From contig DATFJV010000127.1 of the NCBI GenBank assembly GCA_035268985.1, forward strand, positions 44,923 to 108,922: a DNA stretch of 64,000 nt, given 5' to 3'. The notes under the pieces were generated by a model. That model worked only from the letters and a program-made list of their open reading frames with translations, had not been told where the DNA came from and searched no databases. Below are positions 51,857 to 60,545 of the stretch, piece by piece (the first letter of the stretch is position 1; each line of letters opens with the position of its first letter). Origin of the DNA: JAAYHV01 sp035268985 (GTDB lineage Bacteria > Bacillota > Clostridia > Peptostreptococcales > Anaerovoracaceae). Made by a program: the position numbers and the translations under genes.

Positions 51857-54383
51857 CCATATCCACATATATTATATTTTTTTTAACTAAATCTACGAAT
51901 AAAAAGGCTAATTCAGGATCAAACTGAAGTCCCGCCGATTTAATTATTTCATCGCAAGCGAAATCAATGGTAAACGGATTCTTATAACTCCTTTTTGATA
52001 TCATAGCATCAAAGGAATCTGCTAAAGCCAAACATCTAGCACTAATAGGGATTTCATCTCCAGATAGGGCGCGAGGATAGCCTTTTCCATCCCACCTTTC
52101 ATGGTGACCTGTAACTGCAGGTATCAAATAATCCAAGTTGGGTAAATGCCTAATTATTTCTATTGAATTTTTAACATGAGATTGCATAATTTTATATTCA
52201 TCGTCATTTAATTCCCCTGGTTTTGATAGAATGTGTTCAGGTATAGCTATTTTACCTATATCATGGAGTAAACCTGCTTCATATATTAATTCTGCATGGG
52301 CATCATTTAATCCTGCATGCTTAGCAAGAACAGATGCGTATGCTGCTACGTTTTGACTATGGTTAAATGTATAACTGTCTTTAGCATCAATAGCTGCTGT
52401 AAGTGCATAAATAGTTGACGCATATTCTTCATATGCTTTTGTCATTTTAAGACTTTTATCTACATAGGCGCCTTTATAGGTTTTAATAGTATTTTCTTTT
52501 TGATAGGTGATGATCCTGTTTTTACCGCTATGTTTAGCTTGGTAAACAGCCATATTAGTGTTTGTAATTAGTTCGTTTAATGTAATGGCGCTATGAGGGT
52601 AAACGCATATACCACCACTAAAAGTTAGACCTTTTAAATCAAAATTAGTATTAATTTTGTTAATTTCCAACAATTGAGCCTGCAAATTCTTTGCCATATT
52701 AAGCGCTTGCAAGTGAGTTTTATTGGGTAAGCAAATTGCGAACTCTTTACCACTAAATCTAGCTGCACTACCTTTAGTTCCCACAGTGTTTTTAATTGCC
52801 AAAGATATTCGGATTAAGGCCTCATCACCTTCGGAGGAACCGTATAATTCATTATATAGCCTGAAATCATCAATGTTTATTAATATCAACGCCAATGATT
52901 CTAGATCATTGGAATTCATTTTATCGTTCATGGTTTCTAAGAAGTGGCTACGATTTAACAATCCTGTTAAAGGATCACTTATTGCTTCTAGCTGAGCTTT
53001 TTCGTACTTTGTGGCATTTCTTAGACCTATCGCCGAGATCGCTCTTACAGATTCCATAAAATTAACTGCGTTATAATCTAAGTTTGCCCTTGGCTCTAAA
53101 TCACCTAAAGCGATGAAACCAAAGAGGTTATCGTTATCATCATTTAAAGGCAAGAATGAGCAGATATTATATCTTCTAAGCAATTCTTTTTCTTCTTCCC
53201 ACATGGCCTTGTATTGTGCAGTTTTCTTTATATCAATCATAAAGATACATGAATTTTTGCTTTCAATACTTTTAACTAAAGGTGCATCAGGCCTGAAAGA
53301 CAAAGAATTATTTGATAGAGGATTTGAAGAATGTATAGTATTGTAACTATCTGTTTTCTTGTCATAAGTTAAAAAGTGAACTTTCTTCACAGGTAAGCCT
53401 TCTAGTAACACACCTTGGGTCAATTCTAAAATCGTTTGACTATCTAAACTATCAGCAATCTTCGAACTAAAGGTTTTCAAAGAATCATTATTAATCTGTT
53501 CTTTTTTCATAAATAATAGGTTAGTTACAACTTCAATGAGCTTATAAATAATTAGTAAGCAAACCGAAAAGATTATGCATTGTACTACTATTTTATTATC
53601 ATCTAAAGAAGGGAAACGGTTATCAATAATATCACTAATTAAACCTATCATAGGAATGTTAATTAAAGTTGCAATTAATATGCTAATAAATATTAAAACT
53701 GACCTTGATACAAGTAATGTCAACTTAAAGATTCTTCTGCTTGTTAAAACATAAAAGGCCAAAATTGCATTGATAATTCCTGACAAAGTATCCCAAGGGA
53801 ATATATTCCCAGGCAAAACAGAAATTATGTTTCCAACTACAAGTATTATACTGCCCACTAAAAAAGGTCTTAACGATAGAACGATTGCATCGTCCTTTTT
53901 ATAAGAATGTAGAACCATTTTAATAATGCTAACTATAATTAATAGGGTCAATAACGTAGGGAATATAAGCATCCAACTTGCCGAATAAAGAAATACTACA
54001 CTTCCATTTTCCGTATATTGCAAATACGGTACAGGTAAAAAGATTTCCAGATATGTAAGCACAAGAAGTATTACAGTAAGAATTCCCCAAATTCTATGCA
54101 TAATATGATTGTTATACTTTAAATAGCAATACAAGAAATGATATAGGAAAAAAGCTAAAGAAAATACACTTAATATGGATACTTGGTACCAAAATTCATA
54201 GCCAGGATAGAACTGCATTCTCATTAATACAGAAGCGCCTGTCCACAACATGAATACAAGCAAATACAAAGTAAAAGCATTTATTATTTTGCTTTTCTTG
54301 GATGACAACATTGCCAATGCTAATATAATGTAGCAAAGCATTGCAATGGCAGGTATTTGTATATATGGTACACTATGCATCAT
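51849..54383 (-). CDS. 7TM-GAF-degenerate GGDEF-HD-GYP c-di-GMP phosphodiesterase
   Basis: 844 aa from ATG 54383, which overlaps the upstream GH3 stop as ATGA and has GGGAGG upstream; a start 13 codons earlier is less likely. About seven to eight membrane helices (1-295, like the histidine-kinase N-terminal 7TM sensor), a GAF-like domain (about 300-460), a GGDEF-fold domain (469-625) whose signature is FSGKEF (about 542), so probably not a cyclase, and an HD-GYP domain (640-835) with HDIGK (about 706) and HHERWDGKGYP (about 757) intact. It should hydrolyse c-di-GMP in response to a membrane or GAF ligand. Third gene of the operon. Confidence 0.9.
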   Translation of the reverse strand: MMHSVPYIQIPAIAMLCYIILALAMLSSKKSKIINAFTLYLLVFMLWTGASVLMRMQFYPGYEFWYQVSILSVFSLAFFLYHFLYCYLKYNNHIMHRIWGILTVILLVLTYLEIFLPVPYLQYTENGSVVFLYSASWMLIFPTLLTLLIIVSIIKMVLHSYKKDDAIVLSLRPFLVGSIILVVGNIISVLPGNIFPWDTLSGIINAILAFYVLTSRRIFKLTLLVSRSVLIFISILIATLINIPMIGLISDIIDNRFPSLDDNKIVVQCIIFSVCLLIIYKLIEVVTNLLFMKKEQINNDSLKTFSSKIADSLDSQTILELTQGVLLEGLPVKKVHFLTYDKKTDSYNTIHSSNPLSNNSLSFRPDAPLVKSIESKNSCIFMIDIKKTAQYKAMWEEEKELLRRYNICSFLPLNDDNDNLFGFIALGDLEPRANLDYNAVNFMESVRAISAIGLRNATKYEKAQLEAISDPLTGLLNRSHFLETMNDKMNSNDLESLALILINIDDFRLYNELYGSSEGDEALIRISLAIKNTVGTKGSAARFSGKEFAICLPNKTHLQALNMAKNLQAQLLEINKINTNFDLKGLTFSGGICVYPHSAITLNELITNTNMAVYQAKHSGKNRIITYQKENTIKTYKGAYVDKSLKMTKAYEEYASTIYALTAAIDAKDSYTFNHSQNVAAYASVLAKHAGLNDAHAELIYEAGLLHDIGKIAIPEHILSKPGELNDDEYKIMQSHVKNSIEIIRHLPNLDYLIPAVTGHHERWDGKGYPRALSGDEIPISARCLALADSFDAMISKRSYKNPFTIDFACDEIIKSAGLQFDPELAFLFVDLVKKNIIYVDMEK

Positions 54384-55996
54384 ATATATATCCTCCCATC
54401 TGATTCGTTGGATTTTATCCATTTAAAAAAATTGTTTATTTCATGCGTTGTAGGGTTCATTTTTACCATAGTGTTTCCAGTTCTTTTTTCATATTCAGCT
54501 AAAGAACCGGTTTTTATCGTAGTTATTAATAAAGGTTTTATTCCTAACATTTTTTCCAAATCGTTATAATCAGTATCGAAAAATTTAAAATATGCTTTTA
54601 AGTGATCTTGAAGTAGTTGACAACTTAAAGCAGATGAATCTAAACTATCAGCTGAAATCTCGACATATAAATGCATATACGGTTTTTTTGAATGTGTGTA
54701 TTCTTTTTTAGCAAACCAATTTTCTATTGGTAATCGAGAAAGATTAATAACATCTGATATGGACGTTTCCGTAATTCTAGTAAATCCAGCAATGTCTATG
54801 ACAGTGGGCGCTCTATCCACAAAGCAAAGTAACGGTAGATTTGTGGAATCATCCCCAGTTTTGTGTAGGCAACGGAAAATATCACCCATTCTATATCTTA
54901 CAAATACCCCGCCTTTTAATGACGTAATTACTAATTCGTAATTTTGCCCATCTTCTATCTCGTTTAATAAACAAGTTTTAGGTACATGATTTGGGTTATG
55001 CCTGTTTTTGTCGTACTCAACTTCAGGTATAAACTCATAAAGACAAGCATCTGGAAACATAACCATACCGTCATGGGTTAAAGTTTCGGTAGAAACCATG
55101 GATAATTCTGTACCGGCGAAGACCTCATGTGGCTTTATTCCCCAAGCTTTTTCAAGGTAGCTTTTGTAGCAAGCAGTATCTGTGCCTGCGCAAAGTAAGG
55201 CTTTCAAATTAAAGATATCTTTAGGTAACATGTTTCTTTGCTCACGTTCACATCTTAGCTTAGCATTTAAGTATCTAAAGGACATCTTAGGAGTTATCTT
55301 GTATTTAGAACCATTACTAGATTTGCTAGGGTTTTCAAAAACTTTAGTCATATAGTTTATTACGCTACTTAATCCAAAGAAAGCATCAATCCCTTGCTCT
55401 ATCCCCATGGCAAAGCCTTGTTTATTTCTTTCGCCGAAACTAATTTTGTTTGCATCTGAAACAGGTGGTAAGAAGTTTAAATCAAGTTCTTCTTCAAATA
55501 CCAATGGATATAGACCTGTAAAATATGGAAGTGGTGCAAGACCAAATAATACATTATCATTATTTTTTAAATTAGTTCTTCTCGACATATTTGAAGAAGA
55601 GAGAGTTGTTACAGACAGTAAATTATGACGGAAAACATCCATCATTCCTTGTGTGTAAGGTGCAGTTTTAATGGGATTCTTTCCGCCCTCCCAAGTTGTT
55701 TCTAACCATAGAAGCGGTTTTTCCGGAAGATCTTCCTCCCTTTTATTTAACAAAAAGTCAGAATAATCCTCATAGCTAGTCAAAGGAATTTGATTTCTAA
55801 ATTCTTCTAAGGTTTGCGGTTTGCTATTTCCAGCTATAGATTTGCCGAGGTTACTGTTTAGCCATTTAGGCAGTTGTTCACGAAGTAGACGGTCTTGAAT
55901 AATCATGAATTCATCAATGGAAAGTTCCAAAAAACTACAATACTCATTCCATAATATATCACCTTTTTGGTTTTTTAGTTTTTCGCCATACTTCAT
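54380..55996 (-). CDS. GH3-family acyl-adenylating enzyme
   Basis: 538 aa. Recognisable GH3 (auxin-responsive promoter family) features: TLEEFRNQIPLTSYEDYSDF early on, a phosphate-loop region at about 99-114 (LETTWEGGKNPIKTAPYT) in place of the usual SSGTT, VFAGTELSM for the YxSSE motif, FPDACLYEFIPEVE, and ITSLKGGVFVRYRMGDIFRC for the YRxGD motif. Plant GH3 enzymes adenylate carboxylic acids and join them to amino acids; bacterial members are poorly characterised. It overlaps the methyltransferase-like gene upstream and the HD-GYP gene downstream by 4 nt each. The substrate is unknown. Confidence 0.85.
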   Translation of the reverse strand: MKYGEKLKNQKGDILWNEYCSFLELSIDEFMIIQDRLLREQLPKWLNSNLGKSIAGNSKPQTLEEFRNQIPLTSYEDYSDFLLNKREEDLPEKPLLWLETTWEGGKNPIKTAPYTQGMMDVFRHNLLSVTTLSSSNMSRRTNLKNNDNVLFGLAPLPYFTGLYPLVFEEELDLNFLPPVSDANKISFGERNKQGFAMGIEQGIDAFFGLSSVINYMTKVFENPSKSSNGSKYKITPKMSFRYLNAKLRCEREQRNMLPKDIFNLKALLCAGTDTACYKSYLEKAWGIKPHEVFAGTELSMVSTETLTHDGMVMFPDACLYEFIPEVEYDKNRHNPNHVPKTCLLNEIEDGQNYELVITSLKGGVFVRYRMGDIFRCLHKTGDDSTNLPLLCFVDRAPTVIDIAGFTRITETSISDVINLSRLPIENWFAKKEYTHSKKPYMHLYVEISADSLDSSALSCQLLQDHLKAYFKFFDTDYNDLEKMLGIKPLLITTIKTGSLAEYEKRTGNTMVKMNPTTHEINNFFKWIKSNESDGRIYI

Positions 55997-56541
55997 TGCT
56001 GTGTTTCCTCACGCTTCTTAAGATTTGGTAAAATAAATGGAGTGCTTTTTTTATATTTTGAATAATCCTCAAACAATTTGGGGAATGTAAATTTGTCTTG
56101 AATTATTACATAAACTAAATTGCATGATATTATTAATATACTTAGATAAATAAAATCGTAGCTACCCATTGCAAGGCTCATAAATATATAAAAACTTGAT
56201 AAGAATAGAACCCCTGGATGTCTACATAATGAATAAATACCTATTGTACAGAGAGGTTGTTTAGAGCCCTTAACATATGCTTCTTCAAAAGGTATTGCGA
56301 AGAATAATGTGTAAATCAATAGAACCATTGCAAAAATACTGAGAATATATAGAATTATTGAAAACCAAAAATTTATAAAAAAGTCTGTGGTAGATTCTTT
56401 CATGACAAATAAGGTAGCACAAATTACAAATGTTAATCCTATTAAAAAAAACGGACGTATAAATTTATAATTATTCATTATTTGATTGTAATCATAGATG
56501 ATAAACATTGAAAAAGCTAGTATTATCAATAAGTATGGCAT
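55993..56541 (-). CDS. ICMT/PEMT-like integral membrane methyltransferase
   Basis: 182 aa from ATG 56541 (AAGGAG upstream; an in-frame ATG at 56580 lies in the promoter). Five to six membrane helices. IYSLCRHPGVLFLS matches the RHPxYxG SAM-binding motif of isoprenylcysteine carboxyl methyltransferases and phospholipid N-methyltransferases, and the C-terminal FPKLFEDYSKYKKSTPFILP matches their conserved end. It probably methylates a lipid, isoprenoid or small hydrophobic acid. First gene of the three-gene operon. Confidence 0.75.
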   Translation of the reverse strand: MPYLLIILAFSMFIIYDYNQIMNNYKFIRPFFLIGLTFVICATLFVMKESTTDFFINFWFSIILYILSIFAMVLLIYTLFFAIPFEEAYVKGSKQPLCTIGIYSLCRHPGVLFLSSFYIFMSLAMGSYDFIYLSILIISCNLVYVIIQDKFTFPKLFEDYSKYKKSTPFILPNLKKREETQQ

Positions 56542-56571
56542 AATAAAACTCCTTATCCTAGACACTAAATA

Positions 56572-56600
56572 ATTATACAATAAGGCAAAGAGGGATTCAA
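56572..56600 (-). promoter_or_regulatory. Promoter of the methyltransferase-GH3-HD-GYP operon
   Basis: On the minus strand TTGAAT and a perfect TATAAT are separated by 17 bp. The start point would lie about 25 nt before the ribosome site, confirming ATG 56541 as the start. Confidence 0.8.
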
Positions 56601-56632
56601 TGGAATAAAGGATTATTCACATAAGCGTAGCT

Positions 56633-56661
56633 TTGTAAGTCTTGCGGCGCAAGGCTTACAA
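56633..56661. repeat. 13-bp inverted repeat upstream of the operon promoter
   Basis: TTGTAAGtCTTGC / GCAAGgCTTACAA with a 3-nt centre and one mismatch, 33 bp upstream of the -35. It is locally G+C-richer than its surroundings. A smaller CCTTG-CAAGG hairpin lies at 56706-56720. It could be an operator or a remnant of a mobile element. No gene is visible in the 369-bp gap (56542-56910). Confidence 0.5.
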
Positions 56662-56773
56662 GATGTTTTAATAATATATAGCTTATTTGCAATTAATCCT
56701 TAAATCCTTGTGCTTCAAGGGATTGAGGGTATTAAATTTATATTTATACAATTGATTTACAATAAAAATTAAA

Positions 56774-56801
56774 AAGGCATTATTTTTTATAATAATGCCT
56801 T
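56774..56801 (-). terminator. Terminator of the cvpA-GNAT transcript
   Basis: An 11-bp perfect stem (AAGGCATTATT / AATAATGCCTT) whose minus-strand reading runs into a T tract. It separates the GNAT gene from the promoter of the GH3 operon. Confidence 0.8.
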
Positions 56802-56910
56802 GAGTTACCATAAATAGTGTTTGTAAATTAACTTAATACTAAATAGTGTTATTCGTATAGTTAAAAAGGTAAAATAATACTAAATAAAAATTATTTTCTT
56901 ATTTGTAAAG

Positions 56911-57453
56911 TTATTTTAGATAATCATCCCTAATTATATCCATTAAATTAACATCGTAATATTTACCGTTCTTTTTACATGCACCTCTAGCTAACCCAAT
57001 GTGGTAAAACCCCATGGTTTCATATAGGTGAGCTGCATTTTCGTTTCCAGTATAATAATCTAAATATACTCTGTGAAAATTATCATATTTAAAAGCTCGA
57101 TCCAAACACCAACGAAGAGCTTCTCTGCCATAACCCATGTTTCTTAAACTAGTATTTCCTATATATATGCGGTATATTTCTAGTGAGTCAAGCTTTCTTG
57201 AAATACTACCCAACTGTATGCGACCTATTGGTTTATGATCATGATTTGTTAGTATAGTGTACTGTTCTACTTCGTTATTTTCGCTATCGATTACGAAGTT
57301 TTTTACTACAGTGTTATAGTCTTGTTTGTCTGGAATACTAAAATACTTAGAAACTTCCTCATTCGTTTCCCATTCGTAAAAGTATTTACAATCTTCAAAT
57401 TCCGAAAGTCTAATTATCAGTCTTTCCGTTACATTTTTACCTAAACTATCCAT
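56911..57453 (-). CDS. GNAT N-acetyltransferase
   Basis: 180 aa, RimJ/RimL-like. N-terminal NVTERLIIRLSEFEDCKYFYEWE; acetyl-CoA region YIGNTSLRNMGYGREALRWCLD; YYTGNENAAHLYETMGFYHIG closes the fold. The acceptor is unknown. GGAGGGT precedes the ATG. It follows the cvpA-type gene by 12 nt and is probably co-transcribed. Confidence 0.87.
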   Translation of the reverse strand: MDSLGKNVTERLIIRLSEFEDCKYFYEWETNEEVSKYFSIPDKQDYNTVVKNFVIDSENNEVEQYTILTNHDHKPIGRIQLGSISRKLDSLEIYRIYIGNTSLRNMGYGREALRWCLDRAFKYDNFHRVYLDYYTGNENAAHLYETMGFYHIGLARGACKKNGKYYDVNLMDIIRDDYLK

Positions 57454-57465
57454 GTTGTACCCTCC

Positions 57466-58089
57466 CTAAAGAACATTATTTAGAAATAGTAAAAGCGGAT
57501 TATTATCATAAATCAGTAATGCAATATATGAAGTATCTAAACTTTTATTTAATAATGGAAGCTGTTCGGGTGCAATTAAACTTGTTACGGGTACCATTAT
57601 GGCCAAAAGTATACATACTATTACAGCGCCTCTTAATAAACCAAAAGCCAAGCCTATAAACCCATCTGTTGTGCCGATAAAATTATCTTTATTATGTTTT
57701 TTTGAAAAAATTGCACTCAACAAGGCTGCAATTATTACAACAAATATTAATACAAATAAAAATGATATTAAAGTCATAAAAACTTCAATTACCGACGTGG
57801 CTACTGACGAAGCCAAAGGTTCATTTATATCGGAAATATTACCAGGCAAAGATTTCGTAATATCAAAATCAGTGGTTTCCATTATTGTAGCTTGTAGTTT
57901 TTCTGTAAGCCATTCATCCATATTGGTGTTTCCTAGCAAGTATTCTTTTACTGGTTTTGTAAATATTAAGCCAAGTATTATTATGGCAATCCATTTAATA
58001 AAATTAATAACTGTTGCTGCAAAACCCTTTTTCTTGCCAATATATGCTGAAAGTGCTACTATTATTAGAATAATTAAATCTATTATCAT
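57466..58089 (-). CDS. CvpA-family membrane protein
   Basis: 207 aa from ATG 58089 (TTGGAGG upstream; an ATG at 58107 overlaps that site). Four to five membrane helices; IIDLIILIIVALSAYIGKKKGF and GFIGLAFGLLRGAVIVC are the CvpA signatures. Family members are linked to colicin V production and cell-envelope homeostasis; the precise role is not known. Confidence 0.88.
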   Translation of the reverse strand: MIIDLIILIIVALSAYIGKKKGFAATVINFIKWIAIIILGLIFTKPVKEYLLGNTNMDEWLTEKLQATIMETTDFDITKSLPGNISDINEPLASSVATSVIEVFMTLISFLFVLIFVVIIAALLSAIFSKKHNKDNFIGTTDGFIGLAFGLLRGAVIVCILLAIMVPVTSLIAPEQLPLLNKSLDTSYIALLIYDNNPLLLFLNNVL

Positions 58090-58159
58090 ATGTTGCCTCC
58101 AAGGCAATTTTAACCTATAAATATCTTTATTGCAAGGCTTTATAATCTTAAGTAATTAG

Positions 58160-58188
58160 TTGAAATTTTACAATAACTGTGATAAAAT
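58160..58188 (+). promoter_or_regulatory. tadA promoter
   Basis: TTGAAA and TAAAAT are separated by 17 bp, with an extended -10 TG (TGaTAAAAT). Its predicted start point (about 58195) falls within a few bases of the chosen tadA ATG. Confidence 0.7.
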
Positions 58189-58198
58189 TACAAAACGT

Positions 58199-58675
58199 AT
58201 GGAAACATTTAATAATTGTGAAAAAGAACACTTTATGAAAAAGGCTATTAAATTGGCTAGGGAAGCTGAGAACTTGGGGGAAATTCCTGTAGGGGCCATA
58301 ATAGTTAGAAAAGGTAAAGTTGTTGGAAAAGGTTACAATTTAACTAGAACACATAGAGACCCTACTGCTCATGCTGAGTTGTTATGTATAAAAGATGCTT
58401 CAAATAATCTCAAGCAAAAATCTTGGAAATTGGAAGAGTGTTCTATGTTTGTTACCTTGGAGCCTTGTCCAATGTGTGCTGGTGCAATAGTTCTTGCTAG
58501 AATAAACAATTTGTTTATTGGAGCAGAGGATGAAAAAACTGGCGCTTGTGGATCAGTATATGATATAGTTTCTGATGGCAAACTTAATCATAGAGTTAAT
58601 GTAGAAAAAGGTGTTTTAAAAAATGAATGCCAGTCCATGCTTAAAAACTTTTTTACAAGATTAAGAAATAAATAA
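58199..58675 (+). CDS. tadA: tRNA-specific adenosine deaminase TadA
   Basis: 158 aa from ATG 58199. Catalytic zinc motifs HAELLCI (HAE) and PCPMCAGAIV (PCxxC) are intact; it converts A34 of tRNA-Arg(ACG) to inosine. The start is uncertain: ATG 58160 overlaps the promoter, ATG 58199 would be nearly leaderless and lacks a ribosome site but keeps the conserved EHFMKKAIKLA start, and ATG 58235 has a 40-nt leader but trims that helix. Confidence 0.92.
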   Translation: METFNNCEKEHFMKKAIKLAREAENLGEIPVGAIIVRKGKVVGKGYNLTRTHRDPTAHAELLCIKDASNNLKQKSWKLEECSMFVTLEPCPMCAGAIVLARINNLFIGAEDEKTGACGSVYDIVSDGKLNHRVNVEKGVLKNECQSMLKNFFTRLRNK

Positions 58676-58692
58676 TTATCGGAGGAAAACAA

Positions 58693-59559
58693 ATGAAGAG
58701 AATAGGACTAATATTTAGTCTTACTATTTTAATAGTAGCGATGTCAGGTATTTTTGCTTTTGCTGGAGAGCTAGAATTAGAAAGCACATATCCTGCTGAT
58801 GGGCAAGACAGTACGTCGATAGAAAACTTGGGCGTAAAACTATATTTTAATAATAGTGTTTCAAGTGAAGATACAATAGAAGCTAACGAGGATTGTTTTT
58901 CTATTGTAGATGATAAAGGAAAGACTATTCCAATTAAAGTTTTGGCAAATCCAGAGGAAAATGGAATAGTAATGGTATTGGCTGACAATACCTCTGAGAG
59001 CTTGAAAGTTGAGGAGAACTCAACGTATACCTTGAATATAAATGGGGACTTTATTGATGATGAGGGTAATGCACTTGGTAGTGACCAAACTATTTCATTT
59101 ATAACTCTTAACCAATCAAGAAACATGATGATAAACATGGGAATGATGGGTGTAATGTTTGTTGCTATTTTCTTCTTCTCTCAAAAAGCCATGAAAAAAG
59201 ATAGTAATAAAGAAAAAGAAGTGACAATTGAAACAGTAAATCCATATAAAGAAGCAAAACGAACGGGGAAATCAGTTGAAGAAATTATAGAGCAAGAAAA
59301 GAAAAAGAAAGAAAAGGCTGAGGCAAAAGCGGCTAAAAAAGCGGCTAAAAAGAAAGACGGTCAAGAAGATGAAGAAGAAGATGATGATGATGACCTTCCG
59401 TTAAACACATATAGAGTTAAGAGCCCTAAACCCATCGAAAAAGTAGGTGGTAAAACCAAATCGGGAATGAAAGCTAGAGCAGAAGAAAAAGCTCGAAAAG
59501 AAGCAGCAAAGGAAAAAGCAAAGAATTACAAGAAGAATAAAGGCGGGAAACGCAAATAA
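58693..59559 (+). CDS. Exported Ig-like domain protein with membrane anchor and charged cytoplasmic tail
   Basis: 288 aa. Signal peptide (about 1-25, IFSLTILIVAMSGIFAFA), a Big_5/Ig-like extracellular domain (about 26-135; STYPADGQDSTSIENLGVKL, STYTLNINGDFIDDEGNALG), one membrane helix (about 142-160) and a lysine/alanine-rich tail with an acidic DEEEDDDDDL patch. The unusual part is the long charged cytoplasmic tail. I do not recognise a specific function. AGGAGG precedes the ATG, 17 nt after tadA. Confidence 0.8.
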   Translation: MKRIGLIFSLTILIVAMSGIFAFAGELELESTYPADGQDSTSIENLGVKLYFNNSVSSEDTIEANEDCFSIVDDKGKTIPIKVLANPEENGIVMVLADNTSESLKVEENSTYTLNINGDFIDDEGNALGSDQTISFITLNQSRNMMINMGMMGVMFVAIFFFSQKAMKKDSNKEKEVTIETVNPYKEAKRTGKSVEEIIEQEKKKKEKAEAKAAKKAAKKKDGQEDEEEDDDDDLPLNTYRVKSPKPIEKVGGKTKSGMKARAEEKARKEAAKEKAKNYKKNKGGKRK

Positions 59560-59567
59560 TTGACTTT

Positions 59568-59595
59568 AAAGGATGTCGGATTCACGACATCCTTT
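59568..59595 (+). terminator. Hairpin terminator after the Ig-like protein gene
   Basis: An 11-bp perfect stem (AAAGGATGTCG / CGACATCCTTT) with a 6-nt loop, ending in three T's then CG. Moderate terminator; ispE starts 20 nt later. Confidence 0.7.
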
Positions 59596-59615
59596 CGTAT
59601 ATGGAGAGAAGTATT

Positions 59616-60536
59616 ATGAATATAAAATTAAATGCTTATGGTAAAATAAATCTATTCTTAGATGTTAAAGAAAAGTTGCCAAATGGTTATCATGAAATTG
59701 AAAGTATAATGCAAGGCATTGAGATTTGCGATGTAATTACCATAAAAGCCGAAAAACGAAATAATTCTTCGATGGAAATAATCTTAGAATCATCAAACGA
59801 AGCAATGCCAAAGGGTCCGATGAATTTTGCGATAAAAGGTGCCAATGAGGTGCTTAAGGGCTATAAAGGTGAATTTAATTATTTTAAAATATCAATAAAG
59901 AAAAACTTACCTATTGCAGCGGGACTTGCTGGGGGCACTGCTGATGGGGCTACGGTTATGTTGGGAATTAATAAAATAATTGGTTATAAATATAGCTTAG
60001 AGGAACTTATTGAATTGGGCAATAATATAGGTTCGGATTTCCCTTTTTCCATTTCAATGAATTGTTATATGAATAAATGTTTACTAAAAGGGATCAAGGG
60101 TTTAAAAAATGCAACGTCTTCTGCAATCATAAAAGGAACTGGCGAAAAACTTTTAAAAATAAAAAGTATACCCGCATATGTAATAATACTTAATCCTAAT
60201 ACTCTAGTATCAACAAAAGAGGTTTATGAAGGACTGGATCGAACAGAAAACAGACGAAAATTAAATAGTGAAAAGCTGTTACAAGAGATTGAAGGAAATA
60301 ATTATGAGAAGGCATTATTGAATATTTCAAACGCTATGGAAGATTACACTTTGCTTAATTACAAAGAAGCGGAGAAAATTAAAGTATGGGCTAAAAATAA
60401 CCTTAAAGCTCAAAACATCCTTATGAGTGGTAGCGGTCCAACTATAGTGGCATATTATATAAACCATGAAGATGCCCTTGGTGATTTTAGCAAAATCGAC
60501 ATTGATGTTCAAAAATACATTACAAAAACAGGGTAA
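59616..60536 (+). CDS. ispE: 4-Diphosphocytidyl-2-C-methyl-D-erythritol kinase
   Basis: 306 aa from ATG 59616 (GGAGAG upstream; the ATG at 59601 overlaps that site). GHMP kinase family: LNAYGKINLFLDVKEKLPNG, ATP loop PIAAGLAGGTADGATVM, and C-terminal ILMSGSGPTIVAY. It is the fourth step of the MEP isoprenoid pathway. TADG replaces the usual SSDA in the loop, a conservative variation. Confidence 0.93.
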   Translation: MNIKLNAYGKINLFLDVKEKLPNGYHEIESIMQGIEICDVITIKAEKRNNSSMEIILESSNEAMPKGPMNFAIKGANEVLKGYKGEFNYFKISIKKNLPIAAGLAGGTADGATVMLGINKIIGYKYSLEELIELGNNIGSDFPFSISMNCYMNKCLLKGIKGLKNATSSAIIKGTGEKLLKIKSIPAYVIILNPNTLVSTKEVYEGLDRTENRRKLNSEKLLQEIEGNNYEKALLNISNAMEDYTLLNYKEAEKIKVWAKNNLKAQNILMSGSGPTIVAYYINHEDALGDFSKIDIDVQKYITKTG

Positions 60537-60545
60537 AAATAATTG

